Assembly (NCBI GenBank): GCA_950295325.1
Contig: OX485803.1
Location: 68,589,554 to 68,649,553 of the forward strand
Reading direction: 5' to 3'
Origin: Polytrichum commune
Taxonomy: Eukaryota > Streptophyta > Polytrichopsida > Polytrichales > Polytrichaceae
DNA length: 60,000 nucleotides
Part shown: positions 56,251 to 60,000 of the stretch, piece after piece
Layout of the letters: each line of letters starts with the position of its first letter
Numbering within the stretch: position 1 is the stretch's first letter
Position numbers and translations under genes: made by a program
The notes under the pieces: generated by a model
What the model saw: the letters and a program-made list of their open reading frames with translations, nothing else
Told to the model about the DNA's origin: nothing
Databases searched by the model: none

Positions 56251-59200
56251 ATGGCAGCTCCAGTGGCTGCCAGGTCTATCTCTTCCATCTCCGTGTACTC
56301 TAGAAGAAGTCCCCTCCTTGCTGGGCCTTTGGTGCCGACTTTGGATGTACTCCGAGGCCTACACAAAGGACGATGTAGGTTGCATTTGCAGAAGGTAGTG
56401 GTAGCAGAGGTTAAGAATACGGAATTCAAGAGAGCGGGGGCAAGCAAATCGAAGTCTACTGCCACTGTGGTTGCAAGCCCAGAGACAGTGGTGAACCAAG
56501 GGTATGTATCAGTTTGCCCTAACCCTAATGAATTGAGTGAATGCTCTGTTGGTGTATGCTGTATTTCATTCTTGCCTTGGTGCACCCTAGGGGAATGCCA
56601 CATGTGCGTGTATGGGTAGCAAGTCACAGAAGGGGCTTACATTGCTTGCAATCTCAATGAGTTTCAGCATTTGTGGAGGAATTTAGCCTTTGAAAGATTT
56701 TTGCATGGACCTCTGCAGTAGGAAGTGCATCTCATTTTTTATGTACCATGGCATAAAGCACAGCGAGAAGAATTGCTTGGAAAAGTAGAAGAGATAGGTG
56801 AGAATGTGACTGCAATACATGTGATTGAATGAAGCTTTTATGTCAGGTCGCTTCTGTTTCTGTACCGAGATGCCGAAAGAGCTCATTTGGATAGTGGCTA
56901 ACTTCATCTGAAAGTGTATGAATGATGGTGTGGGTCAAGGTGTGTATTTAGCACTTGATTTAATAAATCACTTCACTAGGTATTCTTATGTTTTTATTTA
57001 TATTCATATTCAATCTGTTGATGGGTGATAGTGAACTGTTGTCTTGGTGTTGATTCCCCAATGGATGCTCCAGGCCTATTACTTATGACCGGTTGCTGCC
57101 GTGTCCACAACAGAGCTTACCACCGCGTGTAGAGCACATGCTTATTGAGAAGGATGGCAATATTCTCGACATAATTTGTGATGCGCTTGACCTGCCCCCT
57201 CTGTAAGCTTTCTACATGCTGAAAAACCCAAGGACTTGACTTACAGGTGAATTGCTCAAGACATGTAGTAAGTAATTTTTTGAATTGTGAAATCCATATA
57301 CTATACTATAAATCTCATGAATCTTCTAAACCTTAAATCACAGATTGTAAGATATAAGGTCTGTCCTGTGATTTAAGGTTTAGATGATTCATGAGATTTA
57401 TAGCATACTATACAGATTTTTGGGATTTTTTTTGGGATTTTTTTGGTCCAGAGGTTGAGAGTTTTCTAAATCACACAGTTTCTCTCACCTAACAGTGCGT
57501 TGATGATGGTGCTCAATCTCTTTTTAGGGACAACATGCGTTTCCAGTAACTCAAGCTCTTAGGGACAGCATGTGTTGTACAGTTTCAGATCTTCTACAGT
57601 TAATTAAGAAATGGCTGGAACCTTAGATGCTATTGAGTTATATATTTGTTGCACAACCAACTCCACAAAGAGGAACCGAGAGACTACTGATACCTAGCAA
57701 AAACTCATTTGTAGGTATGTGACAGATCTTATAAAGTTTGGAGCTGTACACTATTCTCTGGAATGCCCCACACCCCCTGCCTCTGCATCGGCCGAGCAGC
57801 TTGAGCTTTACAACAGAGTTCTTCAGTTTCGGGCTGCTAGGAAAAAGGAGCGCGCATCTCTCAAGGGAAAAACCCTGAGGGAAGCCCAGAAGACGCATAG
57901 AATCACAAGTGCTAAGGAACATGTTGAAGCTGGAACATACCTAAGGGTCCATGTTCACCCCAAGCGCTTTCCAAGGTACCCTCTTGATCATAAGGGATTC
58001 TTCTATCTTTGCTTGCAAAACGTGTTGTTAAGGGCTTGCTTACTGTTGATTTATTCTCTCATCAACCTTTTTTACACTGTGGAATCTGAGTGTTGTGTGC
58101 TCTATGTTGAGTTTCTTGAGTGCAGGGTTTATGAAGTGGACTGGCCGTCAAGAATTATTGCAGAAACAGATTCTTTTGTGGTTCTTGACAAGCCTGCAGG
58201 TGTTTCTGTAGGTTACTCAAAGCTCATCACAATGCTTACTCATAGATGTTTATAATTCCAACCACTGTCACTCTGTTAGTATTAGTGGCAGCTTCATGTT
58301 GGTAATGAGGCCAACCTCAATGTTTGTTAGTCCCAAGAAAGGTGGACTAACAACAACTAAGGCTGACCTCATTACCCAAGGTTGGCTAAATCTAGGCTAT
58401 GACTCATTGATGTTGATTGTTAGCTAGATTACACATCTCTGAGTGATTTATTGACAGAGCTTATTGAAGTACGGAAACTCTATTTTAAAATGAACAACTT
58501 TGAACAAGGAAATTGGGAATATTGTGATTTTCAATTTGACTGAAGTCTATTTTTGGCAGTAAATTAAATATTCGAAACCACCTCGGTAGGACGAATATGA
58601 ATTGGATCTCACTGTGTTGGAAGTCTCTCAAATGCACACTATTTTCTATCCAATAGAAATACTATAACCAACAATGTAGACCGCTGATGTTATATACTGT
58701 GGGTTGGAATATAGTGTGCATCCACAGAAATATTCTGAATGTTTATAGTGTTGGTTTCCTCGTTTATATTGTGGCTCGCAGTATTTACCATAAATAGTGT
58801 TGTTAATACAAGCAGAATTACTTTCTAGACATGAGAGTCTCAGATAGTGAGTCTTGTGAGGAACTGAAAGGCAGGTAGCAGTCTAAGGTTCTTTTTGATT
58901 CCCACTAGATGGCATTCATAAGTGTAGCACTTGTGATTGCTTAAGCTTACTTTGTTGTATTCACATCTTTGCAGAAGATGGGAATCACTGAAACAATTTT
59001 TTGTGATGCTCAATTGGCTGACATGGCGGTTTCCTATAACAGGTTGGAGGCACAGTGGATAATCTAGAAGAGATGTCAGCAACATTTGTGAGTCGAGCCC
59101 TGAGACTCAAACGGCCGCTTATTTTGACTCATCAAATTGATACATGCACTGAAGGATGGTGAGTGCTCATCCTTTCAAATGATTCATTTGAGAAACTGTC

Positions 59201-60000
59201 AGTGTGCAAGTAGGACTATGACAGCAGGCATCTTGGTAATAGTGATTCTTTCGTTTGTCTGCAAGGCAAGACCTCAATGAACCTGATAGCTCGAATTACA
59301 GTTGGCCAACATGAGTTATGCAATCTGTATTATGAGTTTGTCTTTTTGGAGGTGACAAGACTCGGGACTCACCCCATTGTCCAGGTTCTTTGAAAGATTA
59401 TTTTCTGTACAGGAATGATGCTGAAATTCAATATTAGTTGCCATATTACTCTTTGGACACAGTATTGCTGGTAGAGTGTTTCATCTTGTTTTCATACACC
59501 AAATGGGATTCATGTTTTGATGCAATTTTTGTGTACATTTTTGCAGTGTTGTTTATGCAAAGACAAAACAGTTCTCATCTCACTTCCACATGCTTCTGCG
59601 GGTTAGAATTTATACCTCCTACGATTGGAATTCAATACTGATTGTACACCTATGTGTCTCCAGTTCTCCAATTCTGACTTGACTATATGTTTCCCTTGAT
59701 TGGTTGGTCCTGTACTACTGTTTTGTGCTTTGAATGATAGAAAGGCAGAGATTGTTTTTGTTCTCAGAATCTTTTGACACTGCGTGACTTTTTATGAGTG
59801 TGGTCTACGTTGAAGTACTGAAATGTGGCACTTTCAAAGACCTGTATCAGACTGTTTTGGAGTATATTGGCTTCAACTTAAAAAAACTATTCCTTCACTT
59901 GTGACCAGGAAAGAAAAGTGAAGAAAGAGTACACGGCGTTGGCAGCTGCACCTGTTGCCACAGGTCGGCATGTGCACTACATGCGACCTGATCGTTATGC
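56251..60000 (+). CDS. Organellar RNA pseudouridine synthase, PUS6-like, 5' seven exons (3' end off window)
   Basis: Isomerises uridine to pseudouridine in RNA (RluA-type family); the closest match I recognise is Arabidopsis RNA pseudouridine synthase 6, chloroplastic. Exons: 56251-56501, 57074-57202, 57715-57975, 58126-58207, 59043-59158, 59547-59601, 59909-60000 and beyond. All donors are GT, all acceptors AG, and phases join (328 codons so far). The start MAAPVAARSISSISVYSRRS with following basic residues fits a transit peptide. Exons 2-3 form an S4-like N-terminal region (LLPCPQQSLPPRVEHML, DLPPL/YVTDLIKFGAVHYS). Exon 4 gives SFVVLDKPAGVSV. Exon 5 continues GGTVDNLEE and THQIDTCTEG, whose Asp (codon 59139-59141) sits where RluA enzymes have the catalytic D of HRLD. 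Exons 6-7 give YAKTKQFSSHFHMLLR and KVKKEYTALAAAPVATGRH. No break is seen. Confidence 0.9.

Overview
This window is nuclear DNA from a land plant with a large, repeat-rich genome. Four things point there: plastid-targeted enzyme genes of plant type (starch synthase I, plastid NAD-malate dehydrogenase, a PUS6-like pseudouridine synthase), GT-AG introns, CACTA, pogo and Tourist-like transposons, and a short TTTAGGG run. The plastid malate dehydrogenase genes carry six introns and starch synthase I carries none. As I recall, flowering plants show the opposite pattern in both cases, so a non-flowering lineage (lycophyte, fern, gymnosperm or bryophyte) is plausible. The species cannot be fixed from this sequence.

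Layout. 1-4447 is the 3' part of a CACTA (En/Spm) transposon whose 5' end lies outside the window. 4448-6400 is AT-rich filler with a diverged 188-bp tandem duplication. 6420-9816 (minus) is a decayed gene of an unrecognised, probably repetitive family, split by a 760-bp element with perfect 32-bp inverted repeats. 9817-21650 is a graveyard of dispersed repeats: a 5S-rRNA-derived repeat, Tourist-like ~500-bp elements, ~220-bp elements with 30-44-bp inverted repeats, a possible solo LTR and foldback repeats. 21654-23546 (minus) is an intact single-exon starch synthase I gene. 24260-31900 is repeats again, including a second 5S-derived copy.

31900-49600 holds two paralogous, apparently intact plastid NAD-malate dehydrogenase genes (minus strand, seven exons each, about 14 kb apart). 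A nested cluster of small DNA transposons and a complete 2761-bp pogo/Tigger-like transposon with a nearly intact transposase lie between them. A decayed Tc1-like (DD34E) transposase follows at 50.1-51.1 kb. 51.1-56.2 kb shows no gene I can defend. 56251-60000 (plus) holds the first seven exons of a PUS6-like organellar RNA pseudouridine synthase gene that runs off the end.

The host genes do not form a functional cluster. All encode probable organelle proteins (starch synthesis, plastid NADH/malate metabolism, organellar RNA modification), which looks coincidental. Most of the structure worth a second look lies in the transposons: motif arrays in the CACTA introns, the duplicated 5' end of the pogo transposase gene, 5S-derived repeats, and a Tourist-like insertion 226 bp upstream of one malate dehydrogenase start codon.
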